DNA of 60,110 bases, from contig NZ_JADEWG010000028.1 in NCBI RefSeq assembly GCF_015207735.1, forward strand, positions 1 through 60,110. The letters are read 5' to 3'. Shown piece after piece: positions 37,072 to 45,873 of this stretch (its first letter is position 1; each line of letters begins with the position of its first letter). Origin of the DNA: [Phormidium] sp. LEGE 05292. Lineage in GTDB: Bacteria; Cyanobacteriota; Cyanobacteriia; Cyanobacteriales; Aerosakkonemataceae. The position numbers and the translations under genes were made by a program. The notes under the pieces were generated by a model. That model had not been told where the DNA came from. It worked only from the letters and a program-made list of their open reading frames with translations, and did no database searches.

Positions 37072-38658
37072 TTAGTGGGCAGCCATACCACCAGCCGCCT
37101 TAACTTTTTTAAAGAATAACACAGCAATTCCACTTAATAATAAAGCACAACCAACTAAATAGAAACAATCATTAAAAGCCATTATGTAAGCTTCCCGACG
37201 CACAACATTACTAATAGCTGCTAATGCCTGATTTTGTGCTGTGGCTAAATCTGCACCTTTACTCACAAAAAACTGAGTTAATTGATTGATTCTTTCTTGA
37301 GTTTCTGGGCTATAAATTGAAACAGCTTCTCCTAAGCGATTAGAATGAAATTGTTCCCTTCTGGTGAGTAAAGTTCCTAATACGGCAATTCCTATAGAAC
37401 CACCTAAATTTCGCATCATATTAAATAAACCAGAAGCAGAACCAGCTTGTTCTTTTTCAATGCCAGATGTCGCAATTGAAGTTAAAGGAAGCATAATTAA
37501 AGGTTGTCCCATTGCTCGGACAATTTGCGATATTCTTAATTGCTCATATCCAGTTAAATTGGTTAAGTTAGAATTCATAAAAGCACTAATCGCAAAGATA
37601 CTGATTCCTACTCCTACCATGACGCGCACATCTATTTTTTGCTGCAATTTAGGGAGGAAAGGAATAATAAATAATTGAGGAATTCCTGCCCACATCAAAA
37701 CTTCCCCTGTTTGCATAGCGTTATAGTTTTGAATTTGACCTAAATATAGGGGTAATAGATACAGCGAACCATACATTGCTGCCCCTAAAGTAACATTAAC
37801 GATCGCAGATAATCCAAAATTACGCCTTCCCAATAATCTAAGATTGATAAAAGGTCGTCTACGGGTAAATTCAATAAATAGGAAAAGTGGGAAAAATATT
37901 GCTGCAATTATGGTAAACCGGACAATAAAATCTGAACTAAACCAATCTTTGCGGGTTCCTTCTTCCAAAATAACTTGTAGAGAACCTAAGCCGATCGCCA
38001 TAGAAATAATTCCCCACCAATCACCACCTTTTAATAAATCCAATTTTAATTTTTGAGGGGCAATTCCATACCAAATTGCACCAATCATCAAAAGACCAGG
38101 AATTAAATTAAGATAAAAGTTATATTGCCAGCCAAAATTTTCCGTTAACCACCCTCCTAAACTTGGCCCGATTGAAGGAGCAAAAGTAGCTGTTAAACCA
38201 AACATTGCTATTCCAATTGGTTGTTTTGCTGGCGGAAGTGTAGTTAATATAGTGGTAAAAGCCATCGGAATTAAAACACCGCCAGTAAAGCCTTGCAAAG
38301 CCCGGAATAAAATCATTGAATTTAAATCCCAAGCCCAAGCACAAGCCATTGAAAATAAGATAAACAGGGCAGAATTTACCAACAAATACCAGCGAATAGA
38401 AAATACTTGTGATAGCCAAGCAGTCAGAGGAATTACGACAATTTCTGCTACTAAATAAGAAGTAGAAATCCAAGAACCTTCTTCTAAGGTTGCGCCTAAA
38501 GCTGCTTGAATTTCCCGCAAAGAAGCGTTAGTAATTTGGATATCTAAAACTGCCATGAATGCGCCTATCATTGCGCCAAAAACCCCTATCCAAACTTTTA
38601 AAGGCACCTGGTTTGATGGCACACTTTGCGGCACTTTTCCATTTGATATTTCAGTCAT
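37072..38658 (-). CDS. DHA2-family MFS multidrug efflux transporter (EmrB-like)
   Basis: A 528-residue permease with about 14 membrane helices, the DHA2 architecture. Visible motifs are IQITNASLREIQAALGATLEEGSWISTSYLVAEIVVIPLTAW-type residues in helices 1-2 (D-x-x-x-x-N-x-A-L in modified form), ALQGFTGGVLIPMAF in helix 4 and GPSLGGWLTENFGWQYNFYLN (motif C) in helix 5. It likely works with the EmrA-like fusion protein at 41533 in this block to expel drugs or metabolites across the envelope. Downstream is the phosphatase gene. Confidence 0.92.
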   Translation of the reverse strand: MTEISNGKVPQSVPSNQVPLKVWIGVFGAMIGAFMAVLDIQITNASLREIQAALGATLEEGSWISTSYLVAEIVVIPLTAWLSQVFSIRWYLLVNSALFILFSMACAWAWDLNSMILFRALQGFTGGVLIPMAFTTILTTLPPAKQPIGIAMFGLTATFAPSIGPSLGGWLTENFGWQYNFYLNLIPGLLMIGAIWYGIAPQKLKLDLLKGGDWWGIISMAIGLGSLQVILEEGTRKDWFSSDFIVRFTIIAAIFFPLFLFIEFTRRRPFINLRLLGRRNFGLSAIVNVTLGAAMYGSLYLLPLYLGQIQNYNAMQTGEVLMWAGIPQLFIIPFLPKLQQKIDVRVMVGVGISIFAISAFMNSNLTNLTGYEQLRISQIVRAMGQPLIMLPLTSIATSGIEKEQAGSASGLFNMMRNLGGSIGIAVLGTLLTRREQFHSNRLGEAVSIYSPETQERINQLTQFFVSKGADLATAQNQALAAISNVVRREAYIMAFNDCFYLVGCALLLSGIAVLFFKKVKAAGGMAAH

Positions 38659-38663
38659 AGTTT

Positions 38664-38804
38664 TTATAATTGATTACAGATTAGAACAATTTCTCCCATA
38701 ACTGCTGACTTTTCTAACAATTCATGGGCGCTTTGCGCTTCTATCAAAGGAATTATTTCAGCAATGTTAGGCTTAACTCTATTCTCTTTTAACATATTTT
38801 TTAA
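38664..38804 (-). pseudogene. 3' remnant of a zinc-type/quinone oxidoreductase gene
   Basis: The last 45 codons before the stop at 38664 read LKNMLKENRVKPNIAEIIPL and then EAQSAHELLEKSAVMGEIVL. This matches the C-terminus of NADPH:quinone-reductase/MDR dehydrogenases (K-x-x-P-x-I-x-x-x-x-P-L-x-x-x-x-x-A-H-x-x-x-E-x-x-x-x-x-G-K-I-V-L). Everything upstream of it is missing: the frame runs directly into the end of the MFS gene at 38801. A truncated remnant left by deletion or rearrangement is the simplest reading. Confidence 0.65.
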
Positions 38805-40081
38805 TTTTTGGCTTGAGGAAGAATGCCCATTCTGGCATAAATAGGGTGTACTAATGGCTTGAGGCGTGGTAGTTGTCGGGCAAAATATAAGGAACCTAAA
38901 ATGCAAAATATACCGCTGATTATAACTGTATTGGGCGCACCAATATAATTAGCTAATCCGCCAGCGAATAAGTTACCAAAGGGGATAACTCCGAAAAATG
39001 CCAATGTGTAAATACTGAGTACTCTGGCTCTTTTATCATCTTCGACAATGGTTTGCAATAAGGTGTTGCTGGAGGCAAATTGTAGTATAAAACCTAACCC
39101 AACTAGAAACATCATAATTAGAGAAAACCACAACACACGGGATAAGCCAAAAGCAACTAAACCTATTCCCATAATTGCTGGAGAATAGGCAATTATTTTA
39201 CCCAATCCCACCACGCTTTTCCGCATACTAAGATACACTGCACCTACTAATGCACCAACTCCCGATGCTGCCATTAAAAATCCTAAAGCATCTGCGCCAC
39301 CATTTAAAACTTTTGTAGCGAATATAGGAACTAAAACTGTATATTGCATTCCCATAAAACTGACTAATGCTAGTAGCAAGATGATGGCACGAATCGGGGG
39401 AAAACCGAAAGTATAAACAAATCCTTCTTTTAACCTTTGTAAGGAATTTCCTTTAGTATTTAAGCTTACAACATGAGGCTTTAGTTTCATTGCTAATAAA
39501 GCTAAAATTACTGCTATGTAGCTAAGTCCATCTATGAGAAAACAATAACCTGCTCCTACTGTTGCTAATACTATACCAGCAATAGCAGGGCCAATTAATC
39601 TGGCTCCATTAAACATAGCAGAATTGAGGGCGATCGCATTTGCCATATCATCTCTTTTTTCCACAATTTCAGGAACAAAAGCTTGACGTGCTGGCGCATC
39701 GAAAGCATTGATTGTCCCCTGAAATAAACTGAGTAAAATTAAATGCCAAATATCAATGCTTCCCGTTAAAGTTAACACAGCTAAAGCTAATGACTGAATC
39801 ATTGCTAATACTTGCGTGGCAATGATGACTCGATGGAGATTCCAACGTTCTACAAATACCCCTGCAATGGGGAGAAATACCACACTAGGTATTTGGCTAG
39901 AAAATCCCACTATTCCTAATAGCCAAGGTGATGTGGATAGCTTATAAACTAACCAAATTGTAGCGACTTGAGTCATCCAACTGCCAATTAATGACAAACC
40001 TTGTCCTGCAAAGAAAAGGCGATAATTCCTCGATTTAAATGCTGGTATATTCGGGATCAACTTTTTTGTACTAAAAGCCAT
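38801..40081 (-). CDS. MFS transporter (enterobactin-exporter-like, MFS_3)
   Basis: A 426-residue permease with 12 predicted helices. The N-terminal FKSRNYRLFFAGQGLSLIGSWMTQVATIWLVYKLS and NAFDAPARQAFVPEIVEKRDDMANAIALNSAMFNGARLIGPA regions are typical of the MFS_3/EntS-like group, exporters of siderophores or drugs. The substrate is not predictable. It lies between the aldo/keto reductase and the remnant oxidoreductase, with the EmrB-like gene downstream on the same strand. Confidence 0.9.
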   Translation of the reverse strand: MAFSTKKLIPNIPAFKSRNYRLFFAGQGLSLIGSWMTQVATIWLVYKLSTSPWLLGIVGFSSQIPSVVFLPIAGVFVERWNLHRVIIATQVLAMIQSLALAVLTLTGSIDIWHLILLSLFQGTINAFDAPARQAFVPEIVEKRDDMANAIALNSAMFNGARLIGPAIAGIVLATVGAGYCFLIDGLSYIAVILALLAMKLKPHVVSLNTKGNSLQRLKEGFVYTFGFPPIRAIILLLALVSFMGMQYTVLVPIFATKVLNGGADALGFLMAASGVGALVGAVYLSMRKSVVGLGKIIAYSPAIMGIGLVAFGLSRVLWFSLIMMFLVGLGFILQFASSNTLLQTIVEDDKRARVLSIYTLAFFGVIPFGNLFAGGLANYIGAPNTVIISGIFCILGSLYFARQLPRLKPLVHPIYARMGILPQAKN

Positions 40082-40184
40082 ATTTTTTAGTTAATTAACA
40101 TTTCTTCAATTATTACTGAAAATTTGGTTTTGTGGAGCAGTTGAATAATGAATTTATAACTTAAGTTAGAATATATAAAAAATT

Positions 40185-40214
40185 TGTAGAGACGTTATAT
40201 ATAACGTCTCTACA
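40185..40214. repeat. 30-base perfect palindrome, GTAGAGACGTT family, copy 1
   Basis: TGTAGAGACGTTATA and its exact complement meet at the centre. A second copy at 49429-49458 differs only by symmetric changes at the core (TTGTATACAA instead of TTATATATAA), so pairing is preserved. Confidence 0.85.
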
Positions 40215-40252
40215 TTATGTCAAATCAACCAAACATCAAATTATATCCCAGG

Positions 40253-41242
40253 TTAGAGGTTAACAGTTTTCAGTGACATTTCAGGGTAACGTTCTCCAGA
40301 AGCGACACCTTTAGGAGCAATGCGATCGATCATTTCCAACTCATCCAAAGTTAAAGCAACTCCTTCCGCCGCTGCCACATTTTCCTCTAAATATTTGATT
40401 CTTTTTGTACCTGGAATTGGGACAATATCTTCACCTTGAGCTAACAGCCAAGCTAAAGCTAATTGAGAAGGTTGACAACCCTTTTCTTTGGCTAATTCTT
40501 CAATCTTTTTCACTAAATCCAAATTCTTTTGAAAATTCTCCCCTTGGAAGCGAGGAGTATAACGTCGCCAATCATCTGGCGCTAAGTCATCAATACTTTT
40601 AAATTGTCCTGTTAAAAAACCTCTACCCAAAGGACTATAAGCTACAAAAGCAATCCCTAACTCGCGACAAGTTGGCAAAATTTCATCTTCAGGATCGCGA
40701 GTCCAAAGGGAATATTCTGTTTGTAAAGCCGTAATTTGATGCACTGCATTTGCTCGGCGAATTGTTCCCGGCGCAGCTTCGGAAAGTCCCAAAAACCGCA
40801 CCTTTCCCGCTTGTACTAACTCCGCCATTGCGCCGACAGTTTCTTCAATTGGCACATTGGGATCGACTCGATGTTGATAATAAAGATCGATAATATCTAT
40901 TCCCAAACGTTGTAAACTCGCATCACAAGCTTGGCGGACATATTCCGGTGTTCCATTCACACCTAAAAACTCACCATTAGGCGATCGAACATTGCCAAAC
41001 TTAGTAGCTAAAATCACTTCTTCCCGGCGATCTTTAATTGCCTTTCCTACCAATTCTTCATTTTTTCCTACCCCATACATATCAGCAGTATCGAGGAAAT
41101 TCACACCTAAATCTAAGGCACGATGAATGGTAGCAATTGACTCTTGTTCATCGCCACCTACATAAAAATCAGACATTCCCATGCACCCTAGTCCGATGGT
41201 GGAAACATTTAAAGAACTCTTGCCCAATTGATGGTATTTCAT
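40253..41242 (-). CDS. aldo/keto reductase
   Basis: A 329-residue NADPH-dependent aldo/keto reductase, TIM-barrel fold. The tetrad is readable: Asp and Tyr in [10 protein letters not shown], Lys in [10 protein letters not shown] and His in [10 protein letters not shown]. The C-terminal cofactor loop is [16 protein letters not shown]. Closest in style to the AKR13/YakC group that reduces small aldehydes. Between an efflux fusion protein and an MFS exporter it may detoxify a carbonyl substrate, an inference from context. A 30-base palindrome lies just downstream. Confidence 0.93.
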   Translation of the reverse strand: MKYHQLGKSSLNVSTIGLGCMGMSDFYVGGDEQESIATIHRALDLGVNFLDTADMYGVGKNEELVGKAIKDRREEVILATKFGNVRSPNGEFLGVNGTPEYVRQACDASLQRLGIDIIDLYYQHRVDPNVPIEETVGAMAELVQAGKVRFLGLSEAAPGTIRRANAVHQITALQTEYSLWTRDPEDEILPTCRELGIAFVAYSPLGRGFLTGQFKSIDDLAPDDWRRYTPRFQGENFQKNLDLVKKIEELAKEKGCQPSQLALAWLLAQGEDIVPIPGTKRIKYLEENVAAAEGVALTLDELEMIDRIAPKGVASGERYPEMSLKTVNL

Positions 41243-41281
41243 AGTTCTGGAAATCGCTACTTATTAAAGGCTAGCAGAAAG

Positions 41282-41508
41282 GATCGGGATTTATGGATTT
41301 ACATGATGAACAGGATTAATTAGCAGGATTAATGAACGGGATTAATGAACGGGATTAATCAGCAGGATTAATGAACGGGATTAATGAACAGGATTAATCA
41401 GCAGGATTAATGAACGGGATTAATGAACGGGATTAATCAGCAGGATTAATGAACGGGATTAATGAACAGGATTAATCAAGAAATCTAGTAAATCTGTAAA
41501 TCCCGATC
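41282..41508. repeat. 13-bp tandem array (about 13 units) bounded by inverted repeats
   Basis: Perfect 12-bp ends GATCGGGATTTA (41282-41293) and TAAATCCCGATC (41497-41508) bound the element. Inside, from 41313 to 41481, thirteen consecutive 13-base units GGATTAATGAACG / GGATTAATCAGCA occur, mostly in a repeating order of three (39-base super-period). It sits in the gap between the aldo/keto reductase and membrane fusion protein genes. Confidence 0.9.
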
Positions 41509-41532
41509 GAATTTTCCCAGTCCCCAGTCCCC

Positions 41533-43086
41533 TTACTTCACATCCACAGTTACAACAGCTGACATCCCAGGAGAAATTCTTGACTCATAACCTTTGATAC
41601 TTTCAGAATCAAAAATTACTTTTACAGGAATGCGTTGCACAACCTTTGTAAAGTTACCCGTCGCATTATCAGGAGGTAACAAAGCAAACTGAGCACCAGA
41701 AGCAGGAGAAAAACTATCAACTCGACCCTTAAAAGTATGATTCGGAAAAGCATCAAGCTTAATTTCTACCTCTTGTCCAGGCTTCATGTTTTCCAACTGC
41801 GTTTCCTTGAAATTAGCAGTTACCCAATAATCATTACTAACTATTGCCATTAAAGGAGTTCCGGCTTGGACTCTTTGCCCAACTTCTACCGACTTACGAC
41901 CGACTTTACCATCAGCGGGAGCCGTAATATCGGTGTAAGATAATTGCAGCTGAGCATCTTTGAGGGCTGCTTCCGATTGCGAGATAGCTGCTTGTGCTGC
42001 TTCAAATTGTCTGCGATTTACTTCTGTTTGTTGACCACCCGCCGTTGCTTGTTGCAGTCCACCTTGAGATGCAGCTAATTTCGCTTGGGCTTGTACTACT
42101 TGTTCTTGGGCTTGGGCGACTTTGGCTTGGGCGCTGGCTACTCCCACTCTCGCTTCATCTAATTTGGCTTGGGCGGTGGCTACACCTTCATTTGCTTGAG
42201 CGACTCTGGCTTGGGCTTGTTGAATTCCTTGTTGGGCGGCGTTTCTTTGCGCTAAAGCTACTTGGTAAGCTGCTCTGGCAGTTTCCTGTTGTTGTCTAGA
42301 AACTGCACCTTGCTGAAACAAAGCTTGGTAACGATTATAGTCGGCTTGGGCTCGTTGTAAAGTCGCTTCTGTATTTGCTAATTGCGCTTGTGCCGATCCT
42401 ACACCCGCTTCGGCTTCCTTAACTGCGGCTTGGGCACTGGGAATACCTGCTTGGGCTGCTGTAACAATGGCTTGCGATCTCGGAACTCCGGCTTGGGCTT
42501 CTTTTAATGCAGCTTGGGCGGTGGAAATAGCGGCTACAGCTGCTTGGACATCTCCTTGGGCTGTGGCTGTTTTGCCTTGGGTAGTTTGGGCAGCTAAACT
42601 GATATTGGCTTGGGCGGCGTTCGCTTGACGGCGTGCGGCTTCTAATGCGGCTTGGCTACTTTGCACTTTCACTTCAAAGTCGCGGGGATCAAGTTTGATC
42701 AATGGCTGACCTTTGCGTACTTGTTGGTTATCATCCACTAATACGTCACTGACGGTATCGTTGATCCGGCTACTGACATTAAGAATGTGTCCGGCAACGG
42801 TGGCGTTGTCTGTTTCTTCGTGAGTGGAAGCAAACTGCCAGTAGTTATAACCAAATGTGCCCGCTGTGGCGATCGCACCGATTCCCAATGCTGCCAAAAT
42901 GAATTTCTTTGGCCCTTTTTTCGGCGCTTTTTGGGGAGGAAGCGGTTCTTTTATTCTTTTTTCTAATTCTTCTCTCTCCGGTGCCAGCAATTCTTGTTCT
43001 GTCACCGTTGAATCTATCGTCGGTTCTAATTCTGGTTCTACAACTGGTTTTTTTCCGTTTAGTACAGCAGTGTTTGTGCGTTTCAT
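41533..43086 (-). CDS. HlyD/EmrA-family membrane fusion protein
   Basis: A 517-residue periplasmic adaptor. A charged cytoplasmic N-terminus, one membrane helix (about residues 62-82) and the biotinyl-lipoyl half-motif (ETDNATVAGHILNVSSRIND through GQPLIKLDP) are followed by a very long alpha-hairpin rich in Ala and Gln (about 140-375). The second lipoyl half (TDITAPADGKVGRKSVEVGQ) and beta-barrel end follow. The hairpin is longer than in E. coli EmrA. It should bridge the EmrB-like pump to an outer-membrane channel, which is not encoded in this window. Confidence 0.93.
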   Translation of the reverse strand: MKRTNTAVLNGKKPVVEPELEPTIDSTVTEQELLAPEREELEKRIKEPLPPQKAPKKGPKKFILAALGIGAIATAGTFGYNYWQFASTHEETDNATVAGHILNVSSRINDTVSDVLVDDNQQVRKGQPLIKLDPRDFEVKVQSSQAALEAARRQANAAQANISLAAQTTQGKTATAQGDVQAAVAAISTAQAALKEAQAGVPRSQAIVTAAQAGIPSAQAAVKEAEAGVGSAQAQLANTEATLQRAQADYNRYQALFQQGAVSRQQQETARAAYQVALAQRNAAQQGIQQAQARVAQANEGVATAQAKLDEARVGVASAQAKVAQAQEQVVQAQAKLAASQGGLQQATAGGQQTEVNRRQFEAAQAAISQSEAALKDAQLQLSYTDITAPADGKVGRKSVEVGQRVQAGTPLMAIVSNDYWVTANFKETQLENMKPGQEVEIKLDAFPNHTFKGRVDSFSPASGAQFALLPPDNATGNFTKVVQRIPVKVIFDSESIKGYESRISPGMSAVVTVDVK

Positions 43087-43245
43087 AATTTCAGTCTCTT
43101 GGTAAATTCGTTAAGTAATCTGGAATATTTAGTGTACTTAGCTTTAACTACGGACTTGTTTATTTAGTATGCGTACCATTTTACAAAAATTAATTAATAA
43201 CAGCCTCATCCCCTAGAGATATCAACTAATCTTCCGCAAGTTGGG

Positions 43246-43713
43246 TTAGGAGAGATTAGCGATCGCCAAATCCAGCACTTCCGAAAGTAGTTGGCGCTGG
43301 CTGTCTGGGATACCTTGAAAAGCTTCTTCTCGTAATTCTTCAGCAATTGGCGGTAAGACGAACTTCAACTCTTTTCCGGCATCCGTTAACCAAATTCGCC
43401 AAACTCGGCGATCGCGGGTATCTCGTTCTCGGCGCACTAGTCCCCGCTGTTCCATGCGATCGAGCACTCCCGTCAAAGTACCGCCCACCTGTTGCAGCTT
43501 GTCACCTATGCTAGAAGTCGCTAAGCCGTCTTCCTGCCATAAGCAACACAACACAACCCAGTGAAAAGGCGTTAAACCGTGAGGCTCAAGTCGCTCTTGG
43601 AATTTACGTGCTAGCAGTTGAGATAGTAGCTTGATCCGGTAGCCCATACCGTGTGGCGCTAAAACCTCTTGCCACCCCCTCGATAACTTTTGTTCTACAG
43701 ATGGAGCAGGCAT
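43246..43713 (-). CDS. MarR-family transcriptional regulator
   Basis: A 155-residue winged-helix protein. The core reads LTPFHWVVLCCLWQEDGLAT, then SIGDKLQQVGGTLTGVLDRMEQRGLVRRERDTRDRRVWRIWLTDAG, the standard MarR recognition helix and wing (D-x-R-D-R-R). It is the first gene of the minus-strand efflux block. A palindrome 25 bases before its start is a likely operator. By family knowledge it would repress itself and the pump genes until a ligand binds. Confidence 0.93.
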   Translation of the reverse strand: MPAPSVEQKLSRGWQEVLAPHGMGYRIKLLSQLLARKFQERLEPHGLTPFHWVVLCCLWQEDGLATSSIGDKLQQVGGTLTGVLDRMEQRGLVRRERDTRDRRVWRIWLTDAGKELKFVLPPIAEELREEAFQGIPDSQRQLLSEVLDLAIANLS

Positions 43714-43738
43714 TTAGCCTCCTAAGAATTACTTAGCG

Positions 43739-43753
43739 TCCTTAATTTAAGGA
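43739..43753. promoter_or_regulatory. palindrome, probable MarR operator
   Basis: TCCTTAA-T-TTAAGGA: 7-bp perfect arms around one base, 26-40 bases upstream of the marR-like ATG (43713) and within the divergent gap to the DUF4214 gene. Size and AT-rich symmetry fit MarR sites. Confidence 0.55.
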
Positions 43754-43900
43754 TACGACATATTCAAGGTATCGTCAAGTAAGAAACTAACTTCAGCCGA
43801 ACTAGTTAGTTCTTGATAAGAATTTGAAAGAAAACATTCTGAGTTACACAAAATAATTTAAAGTCAAAATAGATAACTTTTACACAAGTGGGACAAGGAA

Positions 43901-44440
43901 ATGAGATTCGCTGTGGTCGCTAGTGCAGCAATATCTACTACTGTCGCATTAACATATTTTAGTTTAGCAGAATCAGTTAATGCTCAAAAGATTCTTCAGA
44001 AAGACAAGAACTTCCTGAGTTTGCCCGACCAGAGCAGCAATTCAGACTTAAGAAATAAGCAAAGATATGATTACGATAGCGATCGGTATGACCGGGATTG
44101 GAACGATCGGAACAGATACGATGGGGGACAGCGTTCCCAGTACTATGATGAGATTAACAGACTTTATCGCCAAGTATTAGGGCGAAATGCTGATTATGAC
44201 GGACTAAGAACTTGGTCAAGAGAGTTACAAAGAGGTAGGTCTTTGAGCTATGTTCGGCGCGAACTGGCGTACAGTCAAGAAGCAGAAAATACAATCAACA
44301 ATATTTATCGGCGAGTTTTGGGGAGAAATGTAGACCGAAATGGTTTAAGGACTTGGCAATCAGAATTAGCTAGAGGTAAAAGCTTGCGGGAAGTGGAAAG
44401 ATCGATCGCACGCAGTCCAGAAGCCAGAAATAAAAGATAA
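43901..44440 (+). CDS. exported DUF4214 protein, copy 1
   Basis: A 179-residue protein with an N-terminal signal peptide (VVASAAISTTVALTYFSLAESVNA) and a charged, Tyr/Asp/Arg-rich linker (YDYDSDRYDRDWNDRNRYD). Two DUF4214 units follow: INRLYRQVLGRNADYDGLRTW and INNIYRRVLGRNVDRNGLRTW, each continuing into an S-x-E-A helix. DUF4214 occurs in surface-layer and exported proteins; its role is unclear. The gene precedes a related one by 20 bases and is divergent from the marR-like gene. Confidence 0.85.
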   Translation: MRFAVVASAAISTTVALTYFSLAESVNAQKILQKDKNFLSLPDQSSNSDLRNKQRYDYDSDRYDRDWNDRNRYDGGQRSQYYDEINRLYRQVLGRNADYDGLRTWSRELQRGRSLSYVRRELAYSQEAENTINNIYRRVLGRNVDRNGLRTWQSELARGKSLREVERSIARSPEARNKR

Positions 44441-44460
44441 CAAATCAGGCAAAATTAGCC

Positions 44461-44949
44461 ATGAAAACTAAAAGTTTGTCTAATTTCCTCATGTTTACTT
44501 CTGGTTTTTTACTAGTAAGTACTTTAGCAAACCCAGTTCAAGCACTTGACTGTGGTTGGCAAGGAATTTTTTCTCCTATATTGAGAGGAAACCCAGAAGC
44601 AGAACGTCAGAGCTATTTAGGAAAACTTTCTGACATAGAACAAATTAATGAAATTTACATAGAAGTATTGGGGAGAGAAGTTGATTATCCAGGAATAGTA
44701 ACTTGGACAAAAGAATTAGATCGGTATAGGACTATTTGCGAGATTCGCCGTGATATTGCTTATAGTCGAGAAGCCGAAGCAGCGATTAATCAAATGTACC
44801 AAGAAGTGTTAGGTCGCAATGTAGATAAAAAAGGTCTAGACATTTGGAAAAATGTGTTAGCTAAAGGTACAAGTTTGTATCGCATCCGGCTATATTTAGA
44901 AAAATATCGAGAGGAAATGGAGAAAAAATTTCAACAAGAGCAATCATAA
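44461..44949 (+). CDS. exported DUF4214 protein, copy 2
   Basis: A 162-residue paralogue of the preceding gene, again with a signal peptide (cleavage near NPVQALDC) and two DUF4214 units: INEIYIEVLGREVDYPGIVTW and INQMYQEVLGRNVDKKGLDIW. It lacks the charged linker of copy 1 and has two cysteines near each other (DCGW and TICEIRR). Start ATG 44461 lies 20 bases after copy 1, so they are one operon formed by tandem duplication. Its 3' end overlaps the convergent peptidase gene by 6 bases. Confidence 0.85.
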   Translation: MKTKSLSNFLMFTSGFLLVSTLANPVQALDCGWQGIFSPILRGNPEAERQSYLGKLSDIEQINEIYIEVLGREVDYPGIVTWTKELDRYRTICEIRRDIAYSREAEAAINQMYQEVLGRNVDKKGLDIWKNVLAKGTSLYRIRLYLEKYREEMEKKFQQEQS

Positions 44950-45789
44950 TTTTCTTAAGCCAATTTCTAGGCCAAGACAAACTCCTGTAAGGAAATTTAA
45001 GTCGAGATTTTCGATGCGATCGCTAACTTGATGATAATGAGGATTTCGCATAAAAGCTGTATCGGTAATCATCATCGATCGATAACCATTATCCCAAAAA
45101 GGAGCATGATCGCTCAAGCGAGTTTGCCGCACAACTTTACCTTGATTTGGCACTGGCAACCATTCCGCAGGTGTGCCACTTTTGCGGATATTTCGACTCA
45201 GTTTAATTAGATCGGGAATAGTCGTTAAATTACCAATCAAAGCAATAAAATTACCTGTATTTGGGTAAAACCTTTCTAATCCCGCTGGGTAACGTTGAGA
45301 GTTAGGCGCATGATTACAATAACCCAACATTTCCAAAGAAATCATCAGGCGCAAACGTTGCTTTTCTTGCTTTAATTTGGCAGCATATTCCTGACTACCA
45401 AGTAAACCATATTCTTCCATATCAAAAGCAACTAATCGCACGGGATATTTCAAAGGTTTAGCGGCAAATGCTTTCGCTAATTCCAACAATACAGCAACAC
45501 CTGTACCATTATCATCTGCACCCGGACAATTTGGCACAGCATCATAATGTGCGCCGATTAAAATTGGCGGATATTTTTCTTGGTTTTTAGTTAAAGGTGG
45601 TAAATTTAAAATCAAATTTTGATGAGTTTGACCTCTAACAGCAAATTCGTGAGTTTCTACATTTCCCCATTGTTGGAATTGTTCGCGGATATATTGCTGG
45701 ACAAAAAAATGACCTGCTGAGGAGAGATAGGGATCGCGATCGCGCACAATTTGAGTTAGATGTTCTTGTAATCTTTCTGTTAAATTCAC
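44944..45789 (-). CDS. M28-family zinc aminopeptidase
   Basis: A zinc peptidase of family M28. The metal ligands are His and Asp in ILIGAHYDAVPNCPGADDNGTGVA, the Glu pair in FDMEEYGLLGS, and a late His in RNPHYHQVSD. The frame extends to ATG 45840, but those extra codons lie in a dispersed hairpin repeat. GTG 45789 follows AGGAGG by eight bases, so I take that start, giving 281 residues. No clear signal peptide, so it is probably cytoplasmic. Confidence 0.9.
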   Translation of the reverse strand: MNLTERLQEHLTQIVRDRDPYLSSAGHFFVQQYIREQFQQWGNVETHEFAVRGQTHQNLILNLPPLTKNQEKYPPILIGAHYDAVPNCPGADDNGTGVAVLLELAKAFAAKPLKYPVRLVAFDMEEYGLLGSQEYAAKLKQEKQRLRLMISLEMLGYCNHAPNSQRYPAGLERFYPNTGNFIALIGNLTTIPDLIKLSRNIRKSGTPAEWLPVPNQGKVVRQTRLSDHAPFWDNGYRSMMITDTAFMRNPHYHQVSDRIENLDLNFLTGVCLGLEIGLRKL

Positions 45790-45843
45790 GGGTTGTTCCT
45801 CCTGAAGATTCCCGCAGATTGGAAATCTGGGGCTATACAAACG

Positions 45844-45867
45844 AAGTCCGCCTGCGCGGACTTTTTT
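45844..45867 (+). repeat. hairpin repeat AAGTCCGC/GCGGACTT with T run
   Basis: Perfect 8-bp arms (45844-45851, 45856-45863) with a four-base loop, followed by T residues. The adjoining string on the minus strand (TATAGCCCCAGATTTCCAAT) is part of a repeat often seen between cyanobacterial genes. It could act as a terminator on the plus strand. Confidence 0.7.
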
Positions 45868-45873
45868 GCTTAT

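Noticed and set aside
41282-41508. CRISPR array
   Set aside because: The 13-bp units are directly adjacent without unique spacers and no cas genes are present.
42000-42600. Plus-strand frame rich in Leu and Trp
   Set aside because: Antisense of the Ala/Gln-rich hairpin of the membrane fusion protein; composition is an artefact of that repeat.
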